From: Microbacterium sp. SY138
GTDB taxonomy: Bacteria > Actinomycetota > Actinomycetes > Actinomycetales > Microbacteriaceae
Length of the DNA: 64,000 bases
NCBI RefSeq assembly: GCF_039729145.1
Contig: NZ_CP155793.1
Location: 2,728,001 to 2,792,000, forward strand
Direction: 5' to 3'
Part shown: positions 33,350-42,395 of the stretch, piece by piece
Numbering within the stretch: position 1 is the first letter of the stretch
How the letters are laid out: every line of letters starts with the position of its first letter
Notes under the pieces: model-generated
What the model was told of the DNA's origin: nothing
What the model saw: only the letters and a program-made list of their open reading frames with translations
The model's database searches: none
Translations under genes and position numbers: made by a program

Positions 33350-35244
33350 ATCCCGTCGTTCTCCGGATCGTTGGACCGACGACCCTCGTTGTCGCGGCAC
33401 TCATCGCTGTGGTGGTCGGACTCGTGATCGGTGGAGGAGCTGCACCGAGACTCACCAGCGACCCTGGAGCGATCGTGCGATGGGGACTCCCCGCCGCGAA
33501 ACTGTTCGTCAATCTCGCCGGTGCGTCGATGCTCGGGCCCCTGGTATTGGCGGTGTTCGCTCTCCCATCGGCAGGGAAGCCTTTCACCGTCGCGCTCGAT
33601 GTTGCCTCTGCCGGCGCCGCGACCCTCACCATCACAAGTGGGGTGGTGGCTTTCCTCACCTTCCTGTCGTCATTCAATCCGCAAGTGAACCTGAGCGCCG
33701 AGTTCGGTGCGCAGCTGGGCCGCTTCCTCCTCGACACGGAGCTAGGACGATCATGGCTTATCACCGCGATCCTCGCCTCGGTCGTGACAGTCCTCGCATT
33801 CGCTGTGCGCAGCTACGGTGCAGTGCTGATCACAACCGTGCTCGCGGTCATCAGTCTGATACCCATGGCCACCCAGGGCCATTCGGGTGAGCTCGCCAAC
33901 CACGATCCCGCTGTCATGTCCCTCGTCCTGCATGTCATTGCGGCCGCGATATGGCTCGGGGGCCTCATCCTGCTCGTCGTCGTGCGACCGATCAGCTCTC
34001 CGCACGAACTCGACAACATGCTCCGCCGGTACTCGACGGTGGCCCTCATCGCGTTCATCGGCGTCGCTGTCTCGGGATACGCGCGGGCGCTCACGGCCCT
34101 CGGCCGGTGGGAGGGCGTGGCCTCACCGTACGGCCTCATCCTCCTCACAAAAATCGGCGCTCTTCTGGTCATGGGAGTGCTGGGCGCCACCTACCGCCGT
34201 CGACTCCTCGCCAAGGCCAGCGAGGGCCGTGGCGCCTTCTGGATGATCGTGTGCGTCGAACTCGGTTTCATGGGTATTGCGAGCGGGGCCGCCGCCGCCC
34301 TCGCCCGCACCGCCGCCCCCGCCGATACGATCGCGCTGCCGCAGAACACGGCCGCGGAAATCCTCACCGACGCACCCGTCCCGATCGAACTCACCCTGCA
34401 GCGATGGTTCACGGCGTGGAGCCCCGACCTCCTCTGGGTGCTCGTCGCGGGTTTCGGAATCGTCTTCTACCTCGTCGGCGTGCGACGCGCTCAGCGCCGC
34501 GGGTATCCGTGGCCAGCCCGGCGGACAATCAGCTGGATTGTAGGGATGGGGGTGCTTCTGTGGACGACCAGTGGACCGCTCGCCGCCTACGACGACGCGC
34601 TCATCAGTATGCGATTCTTCTCCTTCGCTCTCCTCAGCCTCGCGATCCCCTTGCTCCTTGTCTTCGCGGCGCCCGTCACCCTCGCAACCTTGGTCATCCA
34701 TCCACGGGACGATGGAAGCCGAGGACCGCGGGAATGGCTTCTCTGGGCCGCCCACAGCCCGCTGGCACGGTTTACTCTGCGCCCCGTCGTCGCCGCGGCT
34801 CTTTTCGCCACGTCGCTGTGGGTATTCCACTATTCCGACCTGTTCCGATGGTCGCTCTACGACCAGCTCGGCGCGGAATGGATGATCAGCCAGCTCCTCG
34901 TCACCGGATGTCTCTTCGTACGATCGCTCGCCCTCAACGCGTCCACGACCCCCGAGGGGCGGTGGCGTTTACCCTCGCTCATCGCGCTCACAGGCGTGGC
35001 CACCTTCTTTGGCATCGTCACTATCACTCGCTCCGACCTCATCGTCGCGGAGTGGTTTGGTGCCATGGGGCGGACGTGGGGGCCCGCCCCCCTCCAGGAC
35101 CAGGCCCTCGCCGGAGGCGCCACCTTGATGATCGCCGGAACGCTCGCAATCCTCACCGGCTTCTCCGTCCTCCACACGAAACGCAACAACAGACCTACCG
35201 ACAGCACCCCCGTGCCCGGCGTACGAAAGGACCCGCACCTGTGA
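33346..35244 (+). CDS. CopD-CtaG fusion: copper transport plus oxidase assembly
   Basis: 632 residues, around 14 hydrophobic segments. The N-terminal 320 residues are CopD-like (GLPAAKLFVNLAGASMLGP; MATQGHSGELANHDPAVMSLVLHVIAAAIWLGG with His ligands), the C-terminal 300 a CtaG domain (DDALISMRFFSFALLSLAIPLLLVFAAPVTL; YSDLFRWSLYDQLGAEW). The fusion is a known actinobacterial architecture and would couple Cu entry to delivery for cytochrome oxidase. It overlaps the downstream copC by GTGA. Confidence 0.9.
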   Translation: MNPVVLRIVGPTTLVVAALIAVVVGLVIGGGAAPRLTSDPGAIVRWGLPAAKLFVNLAGASMLGPLVLAVFALPSAGKPFTVALDVASAGAATLTITSGVVAFLTFLSSFNPQVNLSAEFGAQLGRFLLDTELGRSWLITAILASVVTVLAFAVRSYGAVLITTVLAVISLIPMATQGHSGELANHDPAVMSLVLHVIAAAIWLGGLILLVVVRPISSPHELDNMLRRYSTVALIAFIGVAVSGYARALTALGRWEGVASPYGLILLTKIGALLVMGVLGATYRRRLLAKASEGRGAFWMIVCVELGFMGIASGAAAALARTAAPADTIALPQNTAAEILTDAPVPIELTLQRWFTAWSPDLLWVLVAGFGIVFYLVGVRRAQRRGYPWPARRTISWIVGMGVLLWTTSGPLAAYDDALISMRFFSFALLSLAIPLLLVFAAPVTLATLVIHPRDDGSRGPREWLLWAAHSPLARFTLRPVVAAALFATSLWVFHYSDLFRWSLYDQLGAEWMISQLLVTGCLFVRSLALNASTTPEGRWRLPSLIALTGVATFFGIVTITRSDLIVAEWFGAMGRTWGPAPLQDQALAGGATLMIAGTLAILTGFSVLHTKRNNRPTDSTPVPGVRKDPHL

Positions 35245-35921
35245 CCTCCTCCCGCCGCACCCGCTGGCTCGCCAGCACCCTTCTTGCCCTCATCGCCCTA
35301 GGAATCGTGGCTGCCCCTGCCCCTGCAGCTCTCGCGCACGACAACCTCCTGGGGACCGTGCCCGGGGCAGACGAAACTGTCATTCAACTTGACGACGTCG
35401 CTCTCACGTTCAGCGGGGAACTCATTGACTTCAGCCAGGCGAGCTTCGCCCAAGTACAAGGCCCCGACGGCCTCTTCTACGAATCCAGCTGCTCCACCGT
35501 CGACCGCAACATCCTCACCACCCCGGTCGCACTCGGAGAACCGGGCGTCTACACCGTGCTGTGGAACGCCGTGTCCAGCGACGGTCACCCTATCTCCGAG
35601 ACCTTCACATTCACGTACGCTCCCACCGGCATCGAGCCGGGACTGGGGTGGAACAAACCAGCATGCGGGAACGAACAATCACGGATCCAACCAGCAAAGG
35701 CGTCACCCTCCGCCACGCCAACCACCGAACCTCCCGCAGCGGACACCACTCCACCGGCGGCATCCGCAGGCGAGAACGAGGTGACTTCGATCGCGATCCC
35801 GCTCATCATCGCCGTCGCTGTCATCGGTGCCGCGGTGATCACCGCCACCGTTGTCGCACGGCAAGTGAAGAAGAAACGCCACGGGTTGAGCGCCGACGTT
35901 CACTCGGACACGAAAGAGTGA
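35241..35921 (+). CDS. copC: second CopC-domain protein, membrane anchored
   Basis: 226 residues from GTG 35241. Signal peptide up to ALA|HDNLLGTVPGADE with the N-terminal His ligand, the CopC fold with SSDGHPISETFTFTY, then a Pro/Thr-rich linker and an anchor (IAIPLIIAVAVIGAAVITATVVA) with KKKRH. It pairs with the CopD-CtaG fusion directly upstream. Clearly diverged from the copC at 28753. Confidence 0.9.
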   Translation: MTSSRRTRWLASTLLALIALGIVAAPAPAALAHDNLLGTVPGADETVIQLDDVALTFSGELIDFSQASFAQVQGPDGLFYESSCSTVDRNILTTPVALGEPGVYTVLWNAVSSDGHPISETFTFTYAPTGIEPGLGWNKPACGNEQSRIQPAKASPSATPTTEPPAADTTPPAASAGENEVTSIAIPLIIAVAVIGAAVITATVVARQVKKKRHGLSADVHSDTKE

Positions 35922-36118
35922 GCTTCGTGTCAGGGCAGTCGAGCTCGAGAGCGGGGCGTCAGATTTGGGCCGCAGATCAGGGATCGCGGGCGAGTCTGCG
36001 CCGCTTGGGCGACCACGCACGGACGATAGACCAGACGGCAGGCAACGGGAGCATGGCTAATCTGCGCGCCCCTGGCCGCAGAATCCATGAGGCCGAGCTC
36101 AAGGAGAGGGCACAGTGA
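35918..36118 (+). CDS. possible small coupled ORF, 66 residues
   Basis: A GTG at 35918 overlaps the copC stop (GTGA), and the frame's own stop overlaps the GTG start of the M23 gene, giving start/stop overlap at both ends. The product (starting SFVSGQSSSRAGRQIW and ending AELKERAQ) is basic and has no recognisable domain. The coupling supports translation; the composition does not exclude a chance frame. Confidence 0.35.
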   Translation: MSFVSGQSSSRAGRQIWAADQGSRASLRRLGDHARTIDQTAGNGSMANLRAPGRRIHEAELKERAQ

Positions 36119-37470
36119 ACGATCGAAGCGTCTCTGCGGCTACGGAGGCGGCCGAGGAATGCGGGTGTGCGCCCACGCCGGCCGAGCGCGATTCGTTCTG
36201 GAAGCTAAGTGTTACTCGACGTGGTGCTTTCGGACTCGGCGCCCTCGGCGTCGCTGCATTCGCTGCCTTCGGTATCGGCTCCGGCGTCTCAGCGGCGTAC
36301 GCTGCGTCGTACCCGAGTTGGGACGATGTACAACGCGCCAAGAACAACGAAGCTGCCAAGGCTGCCGAGATCACGCGCATCGAAGGGCTGATCGAGTCCT
36401 TGACGCAGAAGGTCGCCGAGACTCAGGCTGCCGCCGATACAGCCTCCGACGAGTTTTATGCGGCGCAGCAGGAATACTTCGCTGCGATCACGGAAGCCGA
36501 GAGCCTGCAGGCGCAGGCGGACGAACAATCAGCGATTGCCGAAACTTCTGCGCGCAGGGCGGGCCAAGTCGCGGCACAGCTCTACCGCAACGGTGGAGAC
36601 GATTCAGCACTTCAACTGTTCTTCTCCGGTTCCGCGGCCAATGCCGATGAGCTGCTGTCCCGTCTGGGCACCATGGACAAGCTGCTCGAGTACAACCAAT
36701 CGGTCTACGATGACGCTATTTCGGCACGCAACACCGCCCAATCGCTGACGGATCAGGCAAAGGTCGCCCGCGACGAACACGTCCGCCTGCAGCAGGTTGC
36801 AGAGCAGAAGATGATCGCCGCACAGGAAGCGGCCGACGCTGCCCAGGCCGCTCTCGATGAGCAAGCCGAGAACCTCGAGACCATGCAGGCTCAGCTCGCC
36901 GCCCTCAGGGACACCACTACGCAGACGGTCGCCGGTTACCAGGCCGGTGTAGCCGCACGCGAGGCCGAAGAGCGAGCCCGCCGCGAACGCGAAGCCGCCG
37001 AAGCGGCAGCCAACGGTGGCGGCAACGGTGGCGGCGGAGGCTCCGCCGGAAGCGGCGGTTGGGTCCGACCCCACGGGGGCGGCCGCAGCTCAAGCTACGG
37101 TCCTCGCACTCCGATCTGCGGCTCGCAGGGCTGCTCGTCGAGCTACCACTACGGTGCGGATCTGGCCAACGGTTGCGGGGCGGCGATCTACGCCGCCAAC
37201 TCCGGAACAGTGGACTACGCCGGCGCCAACGGTAATTACGGCAACTACGTTCGCATTCAGCACGGCGGAGGCATCAGCACCGGCTACGCGCACATCAAAC
37301 CCGGAGGTATCGTCGTCGGTCGAGGCCAGTGGGTCAACTCCGGCCAAGTCATCGCCTACGCCGGCGACACCGGCCGATCCTTCGGCTGCCACCTCCACTT
37401 CGAGGTCTACATCAACGGCGGATACACCAACCCCGTCCGATTCATGGAAGACCGCGGCGTCTACATTTAA
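36115..37470 (+). CDS. M23-family peptidoglycan endopeptidase with coiled coil
   Basis: 451 residues from GTG 36115, preceded by AAGGAGAG. A twin-arginine-like signal (SVTRRGAFGLGALGVAAFAAF) leads to a long alanine-rich coiled coil (about 70-300), a glycine linker and a C-terminal LytM domain with HYGADLANGCGAAIYA, GNYVRIQHGGG and FGCHLHFEVY, the metal-ligand set of M23. It probably cuts peptide cross-links outside the cell during wall remodelling. Its link to the copper operon is positional only. The first 25 residues contain a CGC pair before the signal. Confidence 0.88.
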   Translation: MNDRSVSAATEAAEECGCAPTPAERDSFWKLSVTRRGAFGLGALGVAAFAAFGIGSGVSAAYAASYPSWDDVQRAKNNEAAKAAEITRIEGLIESLTQKVAETQAAADTASDEFYAAQQEYFAAITEAESLQAQADEQSAIAETSARRAGQVAAQLYRNGGDDSALQLFFSGSAANADELLSRLGTMDKLLEYNQSVYDDAISARNTAQSLTDQAKVARDEHVRLQQVAEQKMIAAQEAADAAQAALDEQAENLETMQAQLAALRDTTTQTVAGYQAGVAAREAEERARREREAAEAAANGGGNGGGGGSAGSGGWVRPHGGGRSSSYGPRTPICGSQGCSSSYHYGADLANGCGAAIYAANSGTVDYAGANGNYGNYVRIQHGGGISTGYAHIKPGGIVVGRGQWVNSGQVIAYAGDTGRSFGCHLHFEVYINGGYTNPVRFMEDRGVYI

Positions 37471-37566
37471 GGCTCCGATACGGATCGCGAAGTGGCTCCG
37501 TCGACGTGAGCACTCGGGTCGAGAGGGCTGCTCCAGAAGTGACTCGCGACATCCTTGCTAAGGATC

Positions 37567-38328
37567 TCAGAGAGGGAGGATGACGGTGCCCATTACCGCC
37601 GTCAGTCGCGACATGATGTCGGTCCACAGCCCGGTCACCATCAGGATGCCGAGGGCGATCAGCAGGATGCCGCCGCAGACGTTCACCACCCGGATGTGAC
37701 GACGGAGGAACTCGACTGTCTTCGCCGCCCAACCGAATCCGAGTGCAACCAGCAGGAACGGGATGCCGAGGCCAAGCGAATACGCGAGGCCAAGGAAGCC
37801 GGCCCGGACAGGGTCGCCCGCGTTGAACGAAAGCGCGATGATCGCGGCCAGCGTCGGACCCATGCATGGCGCCCAGCCGATACCGAGTGCCACTCCGAGT
37901 AGCGGCGCCCCTATGATTCCTGCCCGGGAGCCGACGTGGAAGCGGACCTCGCGCTGGGCGAAGCTGAACAGTCCAAGGAAGACGAGCCCCATGAGGATGA
38001 CGACGACTCCGAGGATACGTGTGATCACGTCGCCCCAGCGGAGGAAGAACACGCCAGCCGTCCCGCCCAGCGCAGTGACGAGAACGAAGACGACACTGAA
38101 GCCAAGGATGAACAGCAGCACGCCGGCTACAAGCTGACGGCGCCCGGGCGCGACTGCGTTCGTCGCCCCACCCTTCGAGCGAGGCGTGACCGCCCCGCCA
38201 AGGAAGCCGAGATAGCCGGGGACCAGCGGGAGCACGCAGGGCGACAGAAACGACACGAGACCGGCGAGCATCGCGATGGGAACTGCGAGCCAGAGCGCAC
38301 CAGACCCGATGATGGTGTCGGCGTTCAC
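37567..38328 (-). CDS. ccdA: CcdA-type cytochrome c biogenesis / thiol-electron membrane carrier
   Basis: 253 residues from GTG 38328, overlapping tlpA (GTGA). Six spans with the two redox cysteines in FLSPCVLPLVPGYLGF and GWAPCMGPTLAAI, and GFSVVFVLVTALGG. CcdA passes electrons from cytoplasmic thioredoxin to outside thiol proteins such as the partner TlpA-like lipoprotein, keeping copper or haem ligands reduced. Confidence 0.93.
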   Translation of the reverse strand: MNADTIIGSGALWLAVPIAMLAGLVSFLSPCVLPLVPGYLGFLGGAVTPRSKGGATNAVAPGRRQLVAGVLLFILGFSVVFVLVTALGGTAGVFFLRWGDVITRILGVVVILMGLVFLGLFSFAQREVRFHVGSRAGIIGAPLLGVALGIGWAPCMGPTLAAIIALSFNAGDPVRAGFLGLAYSLGLGIPFLLVALGFGWAAKTVEFLRRHIRVVNVCGGILLIALGILMVTGLWTDIMSRLTAVMGTVILPL

Positions 38329-38942
38329 GGTGTCTCCGCCAGAGCGTCCTTGACGAGCGTCGAGAGGATCGAGGTGCCGTCGATGGGTCCGATGATGCGG
38401 GCGGCGACACGGCCCTGTCTGTCGAGAACGAGAGTCGTCGGTGTCGCCTGGATCGGCACGACCTTGGAGAAAGCGAGTTTCGCCTCAGCCGTGTTCACGT
38501 CGATCAGGCTCGGGTAGGTGACGCCGAACTCGTCAGAGAAGGCCTGGGCAGTATCGGCCTGATCGCGGGTATTGATGCCGATGAAAGCTACATCTTCGCC
38601 GCTGTACTCCTGCCAGACACTCTCGAGATCCTTCGCCTCGACGCGGCACGGCGCGCACCCGGCGTACCAAAAGTTGACCACCGTGACCTTGCCAGAGTTG
38701 TCGGCACTGTCGAACTCATCGCCAGTTTCAGTAATGCCGCTGAAGACGACCGGTTCGCTCCGCTCGGCCACCGGAATCTCGACAATCGCGCCGTTGGCGG
38801 CTACATAGCCGGTGTTCTCGCCCCGCAGGAAGGAATCGCTGACCGGATCCGGCGCACACCCGCTCAGGCCGATCGCGAACACCGCAGCGAACATGAGTCC
38901 GACCGACCCACGAACGGTACGGAATTGCGGGTTTCGGGACAT
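38325..38942 (-). CDS. TlpA/ResA-type thiol-disulfide lipoprotein
   Basis: 205 residues from ATG 38942; an upstream in-frame start would add 15. Lipobox LSGC (IGLSGCAPD), then a thioredoxin domain with CAPC in FWYAGCAPCRVEAKDLE and the cis-Pro region IQATPTTLVLD. Acts outside the membrane with CcdA. It is transcribed first in a two-gene leftward operon that lies between the copper and arsenic operons. Confidence 0.9.
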   Translation of the reverse strand: MSRNPQFRTVRGSVGLMFAAVFAIGLSGCAPDPVSDSFLRGENTGYVAANGAIVEIPVAERSEPVVFSGITETGDEFDSADNSGKVTVVNFWYAGCAPCRVEAKDLESVWQEYSGEDVAFIGINTRDQADTAQAFSDEFGVTYPSLIDVNTAEAKLAFSKVVPIQATPTTLVLDRQGRVAARIIGPIDGTSILSTLVKDALAETP

Positions 38943-39025
38943 GTTTCGCACTCTATGCAGATCACCTATGCGTCCGCCGAGCCCCAACTATTTCGCGATC
39001 TCGAGGCCGCAATCCAAACGCCGCT

Positions 39026-40417
39026 CTAGAACACATTGAACGCCGCCGATAGGCGCGGTTCGCGCTCCCATGCCTGGGTTGCGACCTGGACGGCGTCCCA
39101 TGGGGAGCCGAGCGGGGGTGTGTAGGAGAGGTCGAGGTCACTCATTGCTGCGACGGTCATTCCGTGGTGCAGCGCTGTGGCGTAGGTGTCGACGCGCTTG
39201 GAGATTTCCGCACCGCGGGTGCCGACGAGCTGCGCGCCGAGCAGACGGCCATCTCGGGTGTCTCCGGTGATGCGGATGTTGATGGGCGTCGCGCCCGGGT
39301 AGTACCGCTTGTGGTCGTCCGCGATCGCGGTGTGACTGTGTGGTGCGAAGCCTGCGGCAGCTGCTTCGTGGTCGCGGAGGCCCGTGCGAGCTGCAACGAG
39401 GTCGAAGACCTTCACGACCTGCGTGCCGAGGCTCCCTGCGAACCGTGTATCCCCGCCGATTGCGTTCTCCCCTGCGACGCGTCCTTGCTTATGCGCCGTG
39501 GTGCCGAGAGGAAGGTATGTGACGCCGAGCAGGCGGTGGTGGGTGATCACCCCGTCGCCGGCCGCCCACACGTTCGGCAGACCGGTGCGCATCTGTTCGT
39601 CGACGACGACAGCGCCGCCCGCGCCCGTGGTTGCGCCGGCTGCGGTGAGAAGGCTGGTGTTGGGCCGTACGCCGACGACGACGAGCACCACGTCAGCGGT
39701 GCGAGAGAGGGCCTCTCCATCGTGAGTGCCGGTGACGGTGATCCTGCCGCCGTCACGGGCGACGGCTTCGACGCGCGTATCGGTGAGGACGTCGACGCCG
39801 TGTCGGGTGAGTTCGTCGTGGACGAGTGAGCCGAGTTCGGGATCGAGGGTGGAGAGGACTTCGGGGCCGCGCTGGAGTTGGGTGACCTGGAGGCCGCGCA
39901 CAGTGAGCGCTTCGGCCATTTCGAGGCCGACGTAGCCAGCTCCTACGATGATTGCCGTCTCGGGCTGGTGCTCGTCGAGGTACTTCTCGAGCGCGAACGT
40001 GTCGCCCATCGAGTGCAGCAGGTGCACGCCGTCGTCGGGGCCGAGCTGGTCAAGCCCTGATATTCCGGCTGTCGACGGCGCTGCCCCCGTGCCGACCATG
40101 AGCTCGTCGTACGGGATGGTCGATTCCGTGCCGTCGGCGTCGCGGACGGTGAGCCGGCGGCTGTCGACGTCGATGCTGGTGGCGAGGGTGTCCAGACGGA
40201 GGTTCATGCCGGTGGCTTCGAGATCTGCGTGGGTGCGGTGGGCGAGCGACTGCCAGGGCTGCACCTCGCGGGAGAAGTAGTACGGGATGCCGCAGATCGA
40301 GAAGTTCGGGTAGGCGTCGGCCACGACGACTGTGACATCGACGGACGGGTCGAGTTCACGGGCCCGGAGGGCGGTGGAGATTCCGGCGTCGCTTCCGCCG
40401 ATCGCTACAAGATGCAT
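39026..40417 (-). CDS. FAD-dependent CoA-disulfide-reductase-like oxidoreductase
   Basis: 463 residues. N-terminal GGSDAGISTALRARELDP (FAD), active-site cysteine in NFSICGIPYYFSRE near 43, central GAGYVGLEMAEAL (NADH), and AAGDGVITHHRLLG, plus a C-terminal dimerisation domain. The family includes CoA-disulfide reductases and NADH oxidases. Within arsenic operons of Actinobacteria such proteins are common; here it lies 11 bases downstream of the aquaporin gene in the same direction. Its role in arsenic handling is inferred. Confidence 0.88.
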   Translation of the reverse strand: MHLVAIGGSDAGISTALRARELDPSVDVTVVVADAYPNFSICGIPYYFSREVQPWQSLAHRTHADLEATGMNLRLDTLATSIDVDSRRLTVRDADGTESTIPYDELMVGTGAAPSTAGISGLDQLGPDDGVHLLHSMGDTFALEKYLDEHQPETAIIVGAGYVGLEMAEALTVRGLQVTQLQRGPEVLSTLDPELGSLVHDELTRHGVDVLTDTRVEAVARDGGRITVTGTHDGEALSRTADVVLVVVGVRPNTSLLTAAGATTGAGGAVVVDEQMRTGLPNVWAAGDGVITHHRLLGVTYLPLGTTAHKQGRVAGENAIGGDTRFAGSLGTQVVKVFDLVAARTGLRDHEAAAAGFAPHSHTAIADDHKRYYPGATPINIRITGDTRDGRLLGAQLVGTRGAEISKRVDTYATALHHGMTVAAMSDLDLSYTPPLGSPWDAVQVATQAWEREPRLSAAFNVF

Positions 40418-40428
40418 GAAGGCGCCTT

Positions 40429-41181
40429 TCAGGGCTGGGTTTCGAGTTTCTGAGGAACCACGACGTCGCCGGCCGTGCGGGCGGCGATTGGATAGAGGGC
40501 GAGGAGCAGTGCGAGGCCGATGGCAGCCCCGACGAGCTGTGCAGCGATGAACGGCGCCACAGACGACGGTGCGATACCGGCGAACGTATCGGTGAACATG
40601 CGAGCGATCGTGACGGCGGGATTCGCGAACGATGTGGAGCTGGTGAACCAGTAGGCCGCGCCGATGTACGCACCGACCGCGGCGGCCGTGACCGACCCCT
40701 TTCCGGTGCGGGCGAGAGCGAAGATCAGCAGCACGAGCCCTGCAGTGGCGACCACTTCCCCGACCAGGTGCCCGCCTGTGGCCCGGTCGTTGGACGAGAA
40801 CCCGGGGCCGGTGTCGAACATGACCCCCGCTAGCAGGGTGCCGGCGATGCCGCCGAAGATCTGCGCGAGCACGTACGCAGCGACGTCGCGCAACGGAAGC
40901 CCGGTGCTGGCGCTGCGGCCAAGCAGCCAGTCCGCGACCGTCACCACGGGGTTGAAGTGCGCGCCAGACACTGGCCCGAGCATCAGGATCAGCACCGTCA
41001 GACCGAGGGCAGTGGTCAGGCTGTTCTCCAGCAGCTGGAGGCCGACATCATCCGGGGACAACCGCTGCGCGGCGATACCGGAACCCACCACGATAGTGAC
41101 GAGCAGACCAGTTCCAAGGAACTCGGCGGTAGCTCGGCGCAGAAGGTGTGGCCGCGCGAGGGCGGGGTGAGGTGTTTTCAT
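40429..41181 (-). CDS. MIP-family aquaglyceroporin, AqpS-like
   Basis: 250 residues, six spans and two half-helices with SGAHFNPVV and SFANPAVTI, the NPA motifs (the first is NPV). In arsenic operons such channels carry arsenite or methylated arsenicals. It starts 48 bases from the divergent arsR-arsC fusion, sharing an ArsR-type operator region. Confidence 0.9.
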   Translation of the reverse strand: MKTPHPALARPHLLRRATAEFLGTGLLVTIVVGSGIAAQRLSPDDVGLQLLENSLTTALGLTVLILMLGPVSGAHFNPVVTVADWLLGRSASTGLPLRDVAAYVLAQIFGGIAGTLLAGVMFDTGPGFSSNDRATGGHLVGEVVATAGLVLLIFALARTGKGSVTAAAVGAYIGAAYWFTSSTSFANPAVTIARMFTDTFAGIAPSSVAPFIAAQLVGAAIGLALLLALYPIAARTAGDVVVPQKLETQP

Positions 41182-41189
41182 GTCGGCTC

Positions 41190-41222
41190 ATCTTGACCCG
41201 AACGGGGTACTTCAGTCAAGAT
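41190..41222. promoter_or_regulatory. ArsR-type operator between aqpS and the arsR-arsC fusion
   Basis: Perfect 8-bp inverted arms ATCTTGAC (41190-41197) and GTCAAGAT (41215-41222) separated by 17 bases lie in the 48-bp divergent region. The left arm contains a TTGACC -35 for the rightward operon, so ArsR binding would block RNA polymerase. Confidence 0.65.
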
Positions 41223-41229
41223 TGAGACA

Positions 41230-41904
41230 ATGAACACTGAACGAACTGACCAGGTGGAGGTGCGCGCCGCGAAGCACGCTGCGCTGAGCGACCCATCTCG
41301 CCTGCGGATCGTCGATCGTCTCACGCTGGGCGACCTCTCGCCCACCGAAATCGGAATGGCGTTGGGCCTTCCCTCCAACCTCGTCACCCATCATCTGAAC
41401 GTGCTGGAGTCGGTGGGGATGGTCTCGCGGTCCCGCTCGGAGGCCGATAGACGGCGCAGCTACGTTCACCTCTCAGATAACGCACTCCGCGGGCTCACAC
41501 CCGGCCGGGTCGAGCGCGCAGATCGCGTCGTGTTCGTTTGTACGGCGAACTCCGCCCGGTCGCAGCTCGCCGCGGCGTTGTGGTCGACCCGCAGCAGTAT
41601 CCCCGCGACGTCGGGAGGAACGCACCCGACGGGGCGGATAGATCCGGGCGCAGTCGCCGCTGCCGATCGCTACACTCTCGCGCTGCACGATGAGGCACCC
41701 CGCGCTCTGACTTCGGTCCTGACCGATTCAGATTTCGTGGTGACGGTGTGCGACAGCGCCCACGAAGAACTCGGCGCCATCGGACACCTGCACTGGTCGA
41801 TCCCCGACCCCGTTCGGATCGGCACCGATGACGCCTTCGACACCGCCTACGACGAGCTGGAGCGCCGCATCGCGGAACTCGCACCCCGGCTCGCCGCCAG
41901 CTGA
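41230..41904 (+). CDS. ArsR-ArsC fusion: arsenic-responsive repressor joined to LMW-phosphatase arsenate reductase
   Basis: 224 residues. The N-terminal 90 form an ArsR winged helix (LSDPSRLRIVDRL; GLPSNLVTHHLNVLESVGMV). From about residue 95 a low-molecular-weight phosphatase fold starts with the P-loop VFVCTANSARSQ (CX5R) and ends with the acidic-loop region HLHWSIPDPVRIG. Fusions of this type are known in Actinobacteria. The reductase part converts arsenate to arsenite using thiols. Followed by a separate arsC 22 bases downstream. Confidence 0.9.
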   Translation: MNTERTDQVEVRAAKHAALSDPSRLRIVDRLTLGDLSPTEIGMALGLPSNLVTHHLNVLESVGMVSRSRSEADRRRSYVHLSDNALRGLTPGRVERADRVVFVCTANSARSQLAAALWSTRSSIPATSGGTHPTGRIDPGAVAAADRYTLALHDEAPRALTSVLTDSDFVVTVCDSAHEELGAIGHLHWSIPDPVRIGTDDAFDTAYDELERRIAELAPRLAAS

Positions 41905-41926
41905 AACCCAACCTGAAAGAGCCCCC

Positions 41927-42322
41927 GTGACTGACACCACTCCGACCGTCCTTTTCATCTGCCAGCACAACGCCGGCCGGTCGCAGCTCGGCGCGGCTCT
42001 CCTAGAGCACCTGGCCGGGGACCGGTTTCGGGCCACGTCTGCGGGCCTCTCCCCCGCCGACGAAGTGAACCCGGCCGTGGCCGACACTGTCGCAGAACTC
42101 GGAATGAAAATCACCGATCGCGTACCGCGCGCCGTCACAGTCGAAGACCTGGACGCCGCCGACCTCATCGTCCTTATGAAGCCCGGACTCACCCTGCCTT
42201 CCACCCCTCGCGGAAAGGTTCTGGAGTGGTCGTTCCCCAACCCCGAGTCCTGGGACGCCGAAGCAGTGCGCCCGCTACGGGAAGCGGTGGCCGAGAAGAT
42301 TCGTACGACGATTCTCACCTGA
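41927..42322 (+). CDS. arsC: ArsC-type arsenate reductase
   Basis: 131 residues from GTG 41927. P-loop FICQHNAGRSQLG (CX5R) and SAGLSPADEVNPAV belong to the LMW-phosphatase family of arsenate reductases that use mycothiol or thioredoxin. The usual Asp-Pro near the C-terminus appears as SFPNPES, an Asn in place of the general acid, also seen in mycothiol-dependent enzymes. It lies between the fusion gene and the arsenite carrier, forming an arsR/arsC/arsC/acr3 order. Confidence 0.9.
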   Translation: MTDTTPTVLFICQHNAGRSQLGAALLEHLAGDRFRATSAGLSPADEVNPAVADTVAELGMKITDRVPRAVTVEDLDAADLIVLMKPGLTLPSTPRGKVLEWSFPNPESWDAEAVRPLREAVAEKIRTTILT

Positions 42323-42395
42323 GTTTCCCTTGTCACGAACCCGGCCCTGGCGTGGGTGATTCGTGCGGGACCGGGTGAGTCGACATGCTGGGAAC

